Both the position numbers and the translations under genes were made by a program. Positions 20,306 to 35,300 of a stretch of 64,000 nucleotides of DNA are shown here, in pieces. Source of the stretch: Tiliqua scincoides (Eukaryota; Chordata; Lepidosauria; Squamata; Scincidae). Numbering within the stretch: the stretch's first letter is position 1; each line of letters starts with the position of its first letter. The notes below the pieces were generated by a model. That model did no database searches. It worked only from the letters and a program-made list of their open reading frames with translations, and was not told the origin of the DNA. Where the stretch lies: NCBI RefSeq assembly GCF_035046505.1, contig NC_089821.1, positions 178,964,031-179,028,030 on the forward strand. Direction: 5' to 3'.

Positions 20306-23300
20306 CTGAATTGGGTATAGGAAAAACATTCACTACGCATAATTAGCTAGCATCATTACATTAATACAAACCACTCCAATTTGAAGAAAGGAGGGTGAAC
20401 TTTCAAGCTGGTATGAACATCACATTATAGCCCGAAACCGATTCAGCCTTACTAAAATATGAACTGCAAAAGAATTTGAGGACAGAAATACTTTGATTCA
20501 TGCTGGCTGGCTGCTGCCTTATTACCTGCAGACTTCATACGAAGGAAAGAAAACTGACCAGCAGAGGTGGTTCCTGGAGTTGTGACTCTTATTACAGAAC
20601 TTTACCAACTCCTCCCTTCCTAGTTTTGATGTTGTAGGAACAGTGATTAGCTTTTTAAAATCCTCCCTTCTTCAGTATCCAATCTCAACATACCATTCTT
20701 ATATGATGCCTGCCAAAATTCCTTACCAGCATAAAGCACATCCCCACAGTTTCCACCTCCACATGTGACTCCCTGCCCTCCAAACACTGCTCAAATGCAG
20801 ACATTTGGCTCCCACAGTCCTGCCAGCCTAAACAGATTACCAAGTCCACCACCATCTTCCACCTGGCTACAAATTTTACCATCTCCATAGACTTTGACAG
20901 CTGCATTGCAAATGAAAATAAATAGGGGACTGATGTTGAGGCAGACAGTAGCAGACAGTGGTATGTTAGACTAATTTGCCTGACGAAGGAGCTCTTTAGG
21001 TCACAGCACCTCAGAACATTCAGTAAAGGATACTATATTTTATTTCCAAGGAATAACTTCCAGCTGGTAGCGTAGGACGCAAGTTGTCCTTCTTCTCTAT
21101 GAGGCGATATAGCTTACGAAATGTGGGCAATGCAGCAGTACGCATCCACACAATGAAGTCTTCATTGATGAACCCATTGTTGTCTGGATCAGTATCCAAC
21201 TCATACACTGGTCTGGGCCAGTTGACAGGTTTGGCTGTGCCTAAGCAAAATAAAGTTGATAGGTTATTATGTTTCTTGCAAAGCTTCTTGGGGAAAGGGT
21301 ATTTTTTTCCAAACTCCAAGACAAACACTTTAACAGAAACACACTACTGTTCCCTGAGCTCACTCAAGCTCTGTGGTTCATTACAACCCTCCAACTCAAC
21401 AAATTTTAATTTCCTTTGCAATGCAACACTCTCTCTCAGGATGAAAGCAAGATGAATTCTGTAAATACACCAATATTTTTTTAATTTACAGCTCCATTTT
21501 ATGCAAAAGTAAATCCCATTCAGTTCAATGAGACTTGCTCCCAAGAAAGCATGTATAAGATTGCAGCCTTATTCCACTAATATAATTTGAAGGTTTTGAT
21601 CTACAGAACAGCAGGTCAAGATCACTCTTATTTTATGCTTGCCTATACAGGCATGCACCACTTAACAATGGTGATCACAGAATGTATCCCTGTTATGTGA
21701 TTAGGTCATTAAGAGAACACTGTCCATTCTATTGCTTTTGCTGTGTAAACCAGGGTGCCCAAACCCCGGCTCTGGGGCCACTTGCGACCCTTGAGGCCTC
21801 TCAATGTGGCCCTCAGGGAACCCCCAGTCTCCAATGAACCTCTGGCCCTCTGGAGATTTGTTGGAGCCCACACTGGCCCAACGCAACTGCTCTCAGTGTG
21901 AGGGTGACTGTTTGACCTCTCTCATGAGCTGTGGGATGAGGGCTCCCTCCACTGCTTGTTGTTTCACGTCTGTGATGTAGTAGCGGCAGCAAAGGAAAGG
22001 CCAGCCTTGCTTTGTGCAAGGCCTTTTATAGACCTTGAGCTATTGCAAGACCTTCATTCATCCATATAAGTTCATCTTTAATATATTCATTTATGTAAAC
22101 TTATGTAAATTTATTCAAATTTTAAATGTAAATTAATTATTTTTTCCCCTGGCCCCTGACACAGTGTCAGAGAGATGATGTGGCCCTCCTGCCAAAAACT
22201 TTGGACACCCCTGGTGTAAACAGACACTCCCTGCCAGACACTAGCTGGCTGCATAGATTACTGGAGATAGATTACCTCTTCTTTGCATTAAGAGCCTCTC
22301 TGTTGTGTAAACAGACACTCTGCTGCAGGCTATGGGAGATTCGACTGCCTCATTAAGAGCATCTTTACTGTGCTTTGACCACTGTCATATATGCAGTCTG
22401 TAAAGCAATCAATTGTTAAGCAGCACACGCCTGTAGTTTTAGACAGCAAAGACTTCAAACCTAGCCCATCTCTAGTTTCCTCAGAAAGGATCTGCTGAAG
22501 CACCAATACAGAGGTATAACTGCCATGCAATAATGGAGGGGGGAGGGGCACAAACGATTAATTACAGCAGCAGAATCCATAGGAATTCATAGGAACCAAA
22601 TACCAAATAGTTCTGAAAGAAGAAACTATGCGATGCTTGCGTGCAAGGGTATCATTTAGTCTTTAAACAATTTTTTAAACCAACATATACATTTGATGCC
22701 TGCATGGATTCCTTCCAAAGCATACTGGGATTTTTCTTCAAGTCTAAAATTATCCGTTCATACTTCAATTGCCACAATGACTCTTTCCAATGAAATGTAA
22801 TGGGAGGAGAAGCTTTAAACAACAAATGCAATCCAAGCATTTGTCTATTATTGTCTTACCACTGAAAAGTGCTGTCAAGTTATTTCCATCTCCAACAGGA
22901 TTTCGAAACTTCACATTTTTGTCTGTCCACCAAGCAATACCCTTTTTATTCAAATGAATAGTTTCATTATTGTCAATATGCTTCAATGTCAATGTATCTA
23001 GAAGAAAAAAGAAGAATGTAAGGCTCCTTTTCATGATTCCTGAACTCAGCTACTCAGCTATCCAAAAAAAAACTACATTACATCAGCTTCAAAGTCAAAG
23101 TGTTTTGATAAATCTCCATCCTACTCTCAAATTGAGGGGTGGGGGGTGGCCCTTCTTCAAAGTGCCTACTTTGATCAGACACACAAGGCACAAAGCACAG
23201 AATATTTAGAGTTGTGCCAATTTATTCCTGTCTAAACTGCCTAGACAACTGAGCTAGAGACCAGTTCTGTACAAGACAGGTTCCTGTGCTGTGATGTCAC

Positions 23301-26300
23301 AGAAGCAAGAGCTTCCAAAGTTCACTTCACTTGAGTGCAATTATGAAGGGCAAGGATGTGAAGTTAAATACCTTAACTGTTTAGGTCATACAACAAAGAG
23401 ATGCTGGATACTCTGGCTAGAAAGGGGATAAGGGAAGCAAGGAGGGCTGAATTAGTGGTGGACATGTCACTGGAAGGTCTCTTTATGGAAGTGCCTCAGT
23501 CTGTGCATGTGCTGTCGATGAGAAGGAGTAGAGGTCTACAGTTAGAATGAAATCTGTGAATTTTAGAAACTTGCGATTTTTTTACTTAATTCCAACAAAC
23601 TGGAAATACAGTGTTAAAGCATAGCATCTATAAAACTCCATACCATTGAACATGCTGTTGGCAATAGCTCCACAAGGAGCAATGGGTTTATTCTCACTGG
23701 TGCGGTAAGGCTCACACTCCTTACTGGGGTTCTATTAATAAGAAAAGGAAAGATAATTTTGTTCTCATACAGCAAAGCTAGTCAAATATTCACTAATCAA
23801 AACAGACTGCTTATTTCACTGATAAAACTTTAACCGATATTGCAAATTTTCCTTCCATGTTCACTAAAAACAGTTCAAGATAAAGGGCAGAATTCTTGTC
23901 AAACCTGAAGGACACCACAGTGTTCAGTGAGCAAGTATCTGCAATTAACGCTCATTTCTTTGCCATAAATAAAATTAGGAGGAAGAAGCAGGCAGCTCTG
24001 CTAGGCTCATTTCATTGTTAATCAAGGCTAGACCTGGAAGAATCTTCTTTGGAAACACAATAAAAACTGGGAAGACCATTTTTGGGCTTTGGTATGCACA
24101 CATAAGCAGCTGGACACACACCTCCTAGTATGTCTCTGGATAGGTTGAGTCTTTTTTTGAATTCTCAACAAATCTACATCTTGCTGTTTGATCAAGTAAG
24201 TGTACAAAGTAACTGTTACAAAACCAGATGATAGTTTAAGGGCCCAACATTATCCAGCTTCCCAGTTCTGATGGAGCCATGCCAACGGGGCGAGTACTGC
24301 ATCCTGCATGGGGGGGGGGAGAGTCAGAAGCCTCCTCAAGTTAAGATAACTATTGTAAAAATGGTTACATTTATTTCTATAATGAAAATCATGTTCAGCC
24401 ACAGCAGTGGTGTCAGCAAATATTTATGTGCTGGGAAAACAATCTAATCAGAGCATTTTTCTAAGAGTTTTAACTGCTTCTATAAATCTTTCATCAACTT
24501 GCAGAGAAAAATATTGGGGATGTTTAGTTAGGCTTAGAATATTTGAATTGTCTTTTAATCAACTCCAAAGGAAAGGATGAGTTACAGTAGTAGCCAACCT
24601 TAGTACAAGTGATTAGAAGTCATTTCAAGCACTCACGAGGAATGGCTCACTGAATAAGTAACTGACAGTGCATATTTCAACAGAGATAGTCCAACTCATT
24701 CTGAGGATTGTGTAAGCAAGTGCTTTTGAATTAGTTTCTACTCATCAGCTAGGTCATACTTAATAGCCTTTTCAAAACAAATTAGTATAGACAAACAAAT
24801 CCTCACAACTCTTAAACTGATGGTTTGGTTTTTCACAAAACCTGTATGAAACCTTTTTTTAAAAAAAAAAATAGAATTACCTCAAATTGTTAATTGAACA
24901 CATAGCAACAGAGAGATATGTAGACTAAATTGGGGGGAGTGACCACAGGGAAACAAATGACTATATCTAATTATCTACACATTACACATTACATTTAAAA
25001 AGTTATGCTGGATTTATATAGCAGACATCAGAGACATACGTGATGAATTCAAAGATTTACTCACAAATAAAGAAGTATTATCTCCATTTAACTGGCTATC
25101 ATCCCGAGACTTCACATAGCGTCGATGATTTTGATAGAAGTTGGACAGTCCATAATACATAAACACATTGCTCTGCAATACACAAACTATGATGTTTCAG
25201 AAGTGTAGAAAATCATCTGCATTCCAGGCAACTTCAAATGAAATAGTAACTCTAGTCACATATAATGCTGAATGCATGGGGAAAGAACAGGATCGGACAT
25301 AATGTCTGAGGCAGGATTTATTTATTTTTACAATTCTGTTTGAATAAGATCATGTTTAGCAATACCACTGAACTTCTCTATTCAAATGCAACATCTATCC
25401 CACATGGTTCAGCTATACTATTCAGAGCTGCTGATGCAGCTGCTTGCAGCCCATGCAGCTATTCCAACCTACTTTCTGCCACACACAGCAGGCAACAGAA
25501 GCCCAATGCAACAGCATGCCTCTGCCAAATAAAGCTGCAGACTCAGATTCTCCACTTCTATTTACCATCAACTATTTGCCTTTTTAAACATCCCTGCAAA
25601 AATTCTTGCTTCACAATCTATTTGTGGTAGGCACTGGTTTCATTTTACAAATCCCACTGTCTGCCAACCTCTCTTCTCAGGTTTCCAAATAAAGACTATT
25701 AAAACTACTCTTTATAAGAAAAGATCTCTGCCAATCACACTTAAATAAAATCAAAGTTCTGAAGACACTGTTAAATGCATGCTTTCAAACATGGGTTTCA
25801 GAATGCATGCTTTCAAAATGCTTAGAAATGGGTTGCTTGCATTTAGTAGAAATATTTACTAAAATATGAGTTTCAGCTAAGTCCTTATCTCTACTACAGA
25901 AAGAGGGCTATATCTTAAGCAGCACTCATGCTACTTATCTTTCCTGCTCCTTCCTTCCTAGGGAAGTTCCCCAAACACTGCTGCAGGGGGTCAGTGTAAC
26001 TCCAAAGGCTGTGCAAAGCTCTACGTTGACTGCATAGGGATAGCATTGTGGCGCCTATAGCATTGTGGCCACTGTCATGGCCAAGCTCTAGAGCTCTGAG
26101 AGAGGACGTGTGGGACCCTAGTTGCAGCTGTGCAGTTACACAGCACCCCGAGAACAGTGGTCAGGAACATTCAAGAGCAGTGTGGGATCACTGGTGAGCT
26201 ATGGGGGGGGATAATCAAAAATCAAAGATTTATGTGAGCAAAGGCTTTGGAAGCTTCCCTAGCAAGGAGGAGATGAAAAAATAAGTTGCACAAGTGCAGC

Positions 26301-29300
26301 TGGGCTCAATGCAGAGGGGAAAAAACTTTGGAAAGGGTAACAGCCCACAGAAACAGCATATCAAGCATCACACTATCTGCTTAAGGCCCACTTTAGCAAT
26401 TTCATCCATGTAATGTTGTTAACTTTTTCTTTAAGCTAATTGCATGGCTTCACTTGACCATTAAGTCCATAAAACTTAAGAACACTTGTTCTGTTTATGA
26501 ATGTTTGAGCCTCCATTCAATGACCCAGGATCTGCTTCATCTTTGTAAATGATGAAATAGTTTGAACAAACCAGTTAATTAGAAGAGCATAAGGGAAGTT
26601 TATGAACCCTGAAAAGTTAACTCTAAATAACAGTTATAGTATAATAGTGGGTTGCAAAAAGAAGAAGAAAAGGCAATATGAAAGAGCTTCAATTATAAAT
26701 GCTATACAAGTACAAAAGTAAGAAGTATACATGTACACATATACCTCAAAAGGGTGATCCAATGTGAAGTTAATGGTACAGACACAAGGTGTGCTGTTCC
26801 AGGATACATTTAAACACCTGTGGCAAGGACTACTGGGCTCTGTTCCTGTGTAGTCGATCTGCAAAAGAAAAGGGCAGATAAGAAGGGGGGGGAGAAAAGA
26901 GAGCAAATGATAAATATATATACAAAACCAGCACATCTATATCTTGGCAATGAATAGATAGTCAAGTATGTTTCATGATTTGATGGTTGTTAGGAGAGCA
27001 ATTTTATGAAGCAGTAGCACATGGAGTCCACTGCATGAGAAGGCATTTCAAGAAGCCACTCCCGAGTTCCCATTCAGTTCTTGCACGAACGTTCTTATGT
27101 CAGCAAGTGGGTACCATTAGTTCCAAGTTGTTTTTTTTAAGGCTGTGAACAACTTCAAGTGAAGAAATCACACAAATTCATGTAAGATTCTTCACCCAAA
27201 ATCAAGCCTAGGCCCCCATAGCACAGAAGATCAGAAATTTCCGAAGACTGTTTAACACACACATACACTCAAGCAACATATTTTTACAATAAGGTAACAC
27301 TGTAAGGAATATCTTTCGGTAAAGATATCTAAAGACATATAGAGATGAATTCTTCTTCCCTACAATCCTATGTGAAAAATAGGTTTAGATGATTTACTGT
27401 TTGACATAGTTCATTTTAACTATTCTGGAGAAAGGATACGTCTTCAAACCCTTTCCTAACTGGCCTGGACTTATACTGGAGAGCTTGCTTTACTGAGACA
27501 AATTCCCTAACTGTCGTCCACTTGAAATGAAAACAAAAGACAGATTAGTAAATTTGGAAGTAGTCAAACTTGTTTGTTGGCTATACTAGCAACAACTGGA
27601 TTTAAAAATATAAAGACAACAATGACTAAATCTTGCCAAACAAAGATGTTTGTTGATATATCAACAGTCAAGTAAAACGTGCATAACTGACAAAGTTGTC
27701 CGTTGCTGGGTAGTATTTTGCACCCTGTTTTGCAATTAGGGTTGCATGCTATGAATACTGTACTGCTCTATAGAGCAGTATTAGATTCAGTCATATCATC
27801 TTCACCAACTATAAGTTATACAGCCAAAGAATAGTTGTATACAAAGAACTATTGTATGACTTTGTGATGCAAGTGATGATATGATATATACGCTACAGCC
27901 AGGATCCAGAAACACCTACATAGGTACGCAGCACACATATATAAATGTACAAGAGGATAGAATTTTATCTTCCACCAGTATCTTCTCACACCTTGTGGGG
28001 TGCCACTCTAGAAGGCACCCAGAGCTGGGAGGAACTTTGGGGAGATATGGTGGGCTGCTGCTAGAAAGCGTGTTGGAAAGCCCCTGCATACGTGAAATAC
28101 TGAACACAGGGCTTTGGAGTCAAAATAGTTAAAGTCAATTGAGACAGTTCCCAAGATGTCAGTATAAAATTGCCCTTTTGATTTCAGCATGGCAAGGGTT
28201 GAACATGTAGTTCTAATACATTAGCATTCCTAGTTGCCATATGTTTAAGATTCATCTCAGGCTACTCAGCACACAATACATATTTGTACTGTGAATGCAT
28301 TGTGGTTGAGTATCCTAAGAATGTTTAGATACCAGATCTAACTATTTGTTATTGAATGATTCCTAAAGCTGCAGATTATTTCTGTCTTTGTACATATTAT
28401 TGGTTAGGGTTGTTATTGTTTTATGCCAATAAAGGTTACAGGCATACACATGGACATTTGTACTGTGTCAAGTCATTTTGCCTTCATTTTCAAGTCTGAC
28501 CAACTCCTTAGGTGTCCACTTACCTGCAATATTATTCAGCAGGCAATATGGCTCACATTTGTTGCAGACAGGAATGGGGGGGGGGAGAAAAAGAATATAC
28601 TTCAAATGTTTGGACTCCAGAAAACCTGGTCCCTGGGACTCTTTCAGTCAGGCCGTGTAACTCAGGTTGCCTTGAAGCAACAGAAACACCCTGAGTAATG
28701 CCTGCTTTGGGCCAACCCCTTTCTATTCTGTTTTCTACATTGAGTAATTCCAGGTTTATATTCTGCAATACGTACATTACAAGGAAGTAGCCACCAAATA
28801 ACTTTTAATTGGTCTAAAGCCACTACAAAGTTATTGAAAGACGGAGGATACATTTTTGTGAAACCTAAGTGAAAGAAACAGCCTAAAGCATGGTGGGCAT
28901 GTTGCATGCTGATGATCTTATGTGCAGTCTGATGCTCCATACTTGAATCCTCAAAAAAGGAGCTGTTATTTATTAAAGGAGTAATATGTTCAACCCTTCT
29001 GATTTTAGATGCAGCTGAATGTGATGGCAAAGATCCTGGAACAAGGTCTTAATGTCAAACAAGTTGGTCTGCCTTAAAGAAGCCCCATGATAGTGCTTAT
29101 CCCAAGATGGTTCTTTCAAGAAAATTATAGGTGGAGCCTTTTTATGCGCTTGAGTTTCTTTCCCTGACCCACCACGATTAGGAAAAAACACGTTGTGCTA
29201 AATCAGACCCGGAAATGACATGTTTTACACAAATTGCATAGAGTTAGGCAAGTGCGCTACAGCCTGACACTTGGGAATGGAAGGAAACTAAGGCAGCGGT

Positions 29301-32300
29301 TCTCAATCCCCCCCCCCCGCTCTGCTTCTTCGCCTCCCCCTCCTCCGATCCATACTCAGCCCTCCCTGCTGCCAGCTGTCCCTGCTACTTTCATAGGTGG
29401 GATGCTGAGCTTTTAAGAGTCCAGTCCTATGCCTTTCTACTCAAAGTAAGCCCCAATGTAGTCAAAGGGGCTTACTCCCAGGAAAGTGTGGAGAGGATTG
29501 TAGCCTGAGAGCTCAGTCCTATGCCTACCTACTCAAAAGTAAATCCCATTCTAGTCAATGGGACTTCCTCCCAAGAAAGTGTGAGAGGATTGTAGACTGA
29601 GAGCCCAGTCATATGCACTTCTACTCAGAAGTAACTCCCATTCTAGTCAATGGGGCTTACTCCCAGGAAAGTGTGGATTGGAATGTAGCCTAAATCTCAT
29701 GCTTTGGCTTGCTGGGAAGACTTGCTTGCTGGGCTATTTTGTTTGCGTAGCCTGGAGCTCGGAAAGTCTGCACCATCTCAGTCTGAAGGGGAGGAATTCA
29801 GCAAACACTCCCTGGGTTTTTTAAAGCAATCCCCTCTGTTACTACCACACCTGCCCTGTGTGTGCGCGTGTGTGTGCGTGCGCGCGCGCGCGCAGGAGAG
29901 AGAGAGTGTGCTCCACCCTGCTTCACGTGTTCTGGCTACAGAGGTTCCCCTCCTTCTCCTCTTCAGCCTCTTTGCTGGCTCAGGGGCTCCAGGAGTCTTA
30001 CTGTTCCTTGACAAGGGGAACCTCTTTCATGGCTCCAGGGCTATTTCCCTGCCTGTGTGTGGCGGAGCCTTTTTGCAGTGTTTTGGGCTGCCTTGAAACG
30101 GAGCAAGACACCAGCACATGGGAAAGGAGGCAAAAGGTGTGTTCGACTCTGAATTCCTCTCCGCACCCGATTCGAGTTGAGATAAATCTGCAGATAAAAA
30201 ATCCGTGGATAGACAGGTTTCACCTGTACTGTACTATAGCACCTGCTCAAAGACAGTCTGGAATGCTGACACAGATTCCTTTCTGCTTCATTCTATTTTA
30301 ATTTCTATAGAATTAAAGCCTCACTTTGGCTTTATTCTGTGTGCAATATCAAAGTTAAGTGGTAAACAGTATACTGCTATTAAACTGTATGAATATACAT
30401 TACCAAAAGTAACAAGGAAACAGAAGTCTCCATGTCAATGAGGCTTCAAGTCAAATACTAAGACTCTAAGATTCTGTTCATATTTTTCACTCCTGTAAAT
30501 ACTAAATTGTTAGAATCATAGCTTAGCATTGTTTTCAGCACTACTTACTCAAGGAAAATAAATGACTTTATCTGTCTTTATATTCTTGCCCTAAAAAGAA
30601 AGAATTTGAAACAAGAATGCATCTTTTTAGCTCATCTTCTGTTATACTAACATCTCAGTGATGACAGATTGAGAGATGTGCTTTGTGTCCTTAAACCTGG
30701 TGTTTATTTTTAGAAAGTGATTAACAGCTCACAGTGCTTCAGGAGGACATGAAGTACATTCTAGCCTTAATCAGAAACCACACAAAGGGTTTTTGTTCAA
30801 TTTTGCCATTATTTTACTTTGACACCAATTCACTCTGAATCTAGCAGCAAATGGCTTTAGGGGATCTTGCCAGAATGGACTTCTGACCCCCCCAATCTCA
30901 CACATGTATATAATGAAAGGAAGAAGCTGTATGTTTATTCTTAACAAGACAACATTTGCAGATGCCCTAAATAAAGGTTCGAGAGAACAAATCCATAGCC
31001 TTGTTCAAAATGCAAGCTATTAAAGTTTTATTTATTATTATTATTAACAGTATTTATATACCGCATTTCAACTAAAAGTTCACAAAGCGGTTTACAGAGA
31101 AAAATCAAATAACTAATGTCTCCCTGTCCCAAAAGGGCTCACAATCTAAAAAGATGCAAAAGAACACCAGCAGACAGCCACTAGAAAAGACACTGCTGGG
31201 GTGAGGTGGGCTAGTTACTCTCCCCCTGCTAAAAAGAGGAGCACCCACTTGAAAGAGTGCCTCTTACCCAGTTAGCAGGGTTTACCCTGAAACAATAGGC
31301 GCAAACCATGACAATACCATATTGGTACACTTGCCATGACAATAAACTAAACTACGTATTCAGGGTTTGGCCAAACTATAACACCACCAATAAAAACAGA
31401 CCAGTTGAATTTGTATTTAGTTTACTTAAACCTTCAAAAGCATGAAAAGGAGCTGATTTTAGAACTAACCAATGGAACGCAAGAAACAGGCTATGTACAT
31501 TCTTATACATTTAAGGAGCAACTCCAAAGCATTTAACAGAAGATACATCCTAGTTATCCAATGCTTGTCTGCAAATATGGAGCATAGAACAGCCAAACAA
31601 AACAAGAACAGCCAAACAAAACACACCTACCCAAATAAGTGTTCCCCCACGGTTTAGATAGCTATGCTTAAAACAGATTATGTGCTTGTTATTGCAACAG
31701 CATCTAAGGCACAGATTACTGCATGCATACAAATCAACTCACTTGCAAACACAGGCCGGTCACATAAAGCATCTACAGAGGTACATGCTTGTCACTACTC
31801 TTAAACTGGCTTTTATGACTGAGAGATTTAAACTCAAGCTTATAGTGGTTCTTTTTCCCCTTTTAAATGCAAACCTGCTCCCTTATGCCACAATTTCAAG
31901 GAAAATAGAAGCACAAAGTACCTCTGTTCTACCCCCCACCCTATTCAAATTACTTCTAGACTTCACAGAGAACAGAAGTCATCCCCCACAATTCACTTCT
32001 ATAGTGATACATTGAGTTGGTGTTAAGAGTCTTGTTTCCTTTTCCTGAACATTTCAAGTCACCTTCAAAATTCTAAAAACAGAAGCCTTGCTGCCTGGCG
32101 TGCTTTGTGGTGAGGCCACTTCCCCTAACCTTCACATCTACTGGGCAGGAGACACAGAGGATGCTTTGAAACACATCTGACCTAGTAGCCACTAGAAAGC
32201 AGGAAGTGAATAAATGAGGAGTGCAATTTCTTCACAGGCTGATTTCTAAATATGATTTCTAATAGCTGCTGACTAGATGCCCACACATCTATCAGAAGAG

Positions 32301-35300
32301 GGTATTAGAAAACTGATCAGAATGATTGGATGTGATAACAAGGGCACAGATGTATCCCTATTATTCCCACATGCTTTGGCTACAATTACTGTGACCTCTA
32401 ACTACCCACAGATGCAGGAACACACCTAGAAATGAGAAAGAAGGTAGAGAATATACATCTCTTTATAACTTCTTCAGATTATCATCAAGTGGAGAGATCT
32501 TTCAATCTATACACTTGTTCAAATATAGCAGTATCACCTGCACTACATGTTTCTATGCCCTTGTACAGGTGAACTTCCAAATAATATTTCTGCAGAAATA
32601 GCTAAGGACTACTTTGGACACAGCCTTTCTTTGAGGCAGGAAAAAACCGGAGGATATGCACACATACTTACAATAGCACAATCCAAAATGTCAGCCGCAA
32701 GGTTTAGTGCACAAAGACTTTGCAAGTCTCCTGCATTTGGTTTACAAGATTAAAATCTGAGGTCTTGCATGAGGTTCTTCCCCCTCCCTTCCTCGCTCAG
32801 TCTAACAAGTCAATAGGAAAAGAATGTCTGAAGGAACCTTACGAGTGCAACTTTTCCTAAACTGTATTTCTGAAAGCATATGAAAAAGGGCCAAAACATT
32901 ATCAGCATTGTCCAGCTGAACATAAATCCCAATTCTCAAACACCCTTTGTCTGACTCATCCCTTCGAACCCCAAATTACTCTGTTCCAGGAGTCTCCAAA
33001 CTCTGGTCCATGAGGTGGATATGGTGGACCATGATGATAATGGTGGTGACACAGCCTTACCTTCGCACCCAATCTCTGCAGCAACTCACACTGGGGCAGC
33101 CACTTCCCCAACCCCAGAAAACAGGGCACAGAGTCTTCTGGGCAATGTGGAAGTGACTAAGTGGCACAAGTTGTTGCAGAGATTGGGTGCAACAAAAGAG
33201 GGTACAACATGGAATGATAAGGCTTCGCCTCCCACCCTGCCCAAGATTGTCATCATGGTGTACCAAATCTAGCTCACAGGTCAGAGTTTGGAGACACTTG
33301 CTCTATTCCCTAAAAGCTTTCACTCATGCCTGACTGCTTTCCTCTGGCTGTTTTGTCCGCTCTACTAATTCCCCTCTGACCTTGGCCTTTCAGCTCCACA
33401 GACACCCCTGATCTCTCCTTCTCATTTCAATACCCATTTCTCACATTTTAATAACCCACTCTCTCTTTTCCAGGTCCCTTTTTAATTATTTCCCTTTTGC
33501 CTTCCTCTCTCCCAAGGGAACTACCAGACACTTGCCTATGTCGATCACACAGATTAGATGAGGGCAGGTTTTCAGTCAAAAATCATGGAATGTTCCATGA
33601 CCCTCAGATAAGTCAGGGGTAAAGCTTGGGGAAGGGTGCTTGTGAGGAGGAGCTGCAGAACCTGACTGCCCTGGAGCCTGATTGAAAAGGAAGAATGACT
33701 CTGAGTCACACCACTGTTTTTGAAAATATTAACAAGGTGCTTATGTAATACTGTGTGCCATTCCCCCTCCCCCAAAAGCAACAGAATTGAACACTACATT
33801 GAATTACTTTAAAAAAAAATCCAGGTTTGAACCTGCAGAAAAGCATTTGCAATTTTAAAAACCATCCAAAATAAATGCAGCATCAATATAAAGCACCATA
33901 CCCTACCTCTGCACAATACCCTGCTTCAATTGCTGCCAAACAACTTTTTTATGCTATTCACTGTAGATTTAAGAAGCACTTCTGGTTTGGAGTTAACGAG
34001 CCTGCTCCAAAAACTCTACAGCAGAGCTTCAACAAATGTAAACAAAGCTGAGTGCAAGCTGTCTGCAATCACTCAAAATGTTCCTCAGACGCTTCACAGA
34101 CCCTCCACAGGCACTTTTAAAGCTCCTCCCAGCTTCTCCTGGCTGCTGCAACTGCCTGAACAGCCCTGATCCCTAAGTAACCTGCAGATAAGACAAGTTC
34201 TCACTCTATGCTTGATTTATTGGTAGATTTTTCTCACCTTATAGGTATCTACAGTACACTGCTAGAAAGCAAGTGGCTACAGTATCTCTGATAAACAACA
34301 AAAATATTTCCTGGTGGCTTAACATGCACTGTCTCTCTGACTTTCAACTACATAATAGTCTGCAAAATCAAAATTTCAAAAATAGAAACTTAAGAACTAT
34401 ATGAAGTGCAAGGAAAGGTCAGCAAAATTACTAAAATGCATGCTAATAGAACAAACAAATATGATACACTATAACAGCATTTTTCAATGTTTGTCTTCTG
34501 CTGTACTACTTCACATGGTTCACCTATTTGAACTACCACCTAAAGTAAGTGGCGATGACATCACTGCCTGTTACTTCTGGGTTGGGAGGCCAGCTGCAAC
34601 ATGACAAACACCAGTAAGAGGCTCAGGGTGAACAGGAGGGCTTTTCCGAGCAAAAAAAGCATGCTTTAGAGCCTCCTACCACTATTTGTTGTGTCATGCT
34701 CTTGGTCTTGCTGCCGGGCAGCAGGAGTCCTGTGAGTACCACCGGTAGTACACGTACCACTGGTTGACAAACACTGCACTATACTATTCATGTTAAAGCA
34801 ATAAACACATGAAGACAGTGCAATAATGGCAAAAAGCTCCCCCACATAAATTTATTCATTTATTTATTCACTGTATTTGTGTCCCGCCTTTCTCTCCAAA
34901 GGGACCCAAGGCGGCTTACAACAATAAATAAAAAATACAAAAATATAAACACAATTAAAACAAATTAAACACTTCACAATATGTAGCATCTTAAAAACAG
35001 CAATCGGAAATTAAAAGAGAAAAAGAGCAACAACAGCAATTTTATGAAAACCCCAAGCCTGTGAACCAGATGTCAAAAAAGATGTTTAAAAAGAAGCTTA
35101 AAAGATATTTAAAAAGAACTAGGCATACAGTATTTGGCTCAACATATGTTAATTCCTATCAATAGTTACTTTACATAAGGTATAACGCTTTCCATAGAAC
35201 CAAAGCTTATAAAGACACCACCCACTCTCCAAAAACAAGTGTCCATAACTTGATGGTACTTGGTGAACAGTATAATCACTCATGAAGGGAAAAAAATCTA

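Larger units (their letters stand above)
21241..22859 (-). other. TMEM30A: TMEM30A intron 5
   Basis: The donor is G|GTAAGA and the acceptor CTTAG. It holds a short MITE scrap (21500-21571) and a Tigger-like element with a hAT element inside it (21648-22433). 22440-22859 has nothing recognisable. Confidence 0.85.

Noticed and set aside
20685-20906. 73-codon minus frame in TMEM30A intron 6 as an extra exon
   Set aside because: The TMEM30A exons join in phase without it, and the text matches nothing in the family.
29704-30301. Overlapping open frames of 130-147 codons
   Set aside because: They cross a GT/GC microsatellite and lie in TMEM30A intron 1; the translation is low complexity ([12 protein letters not shown] type).
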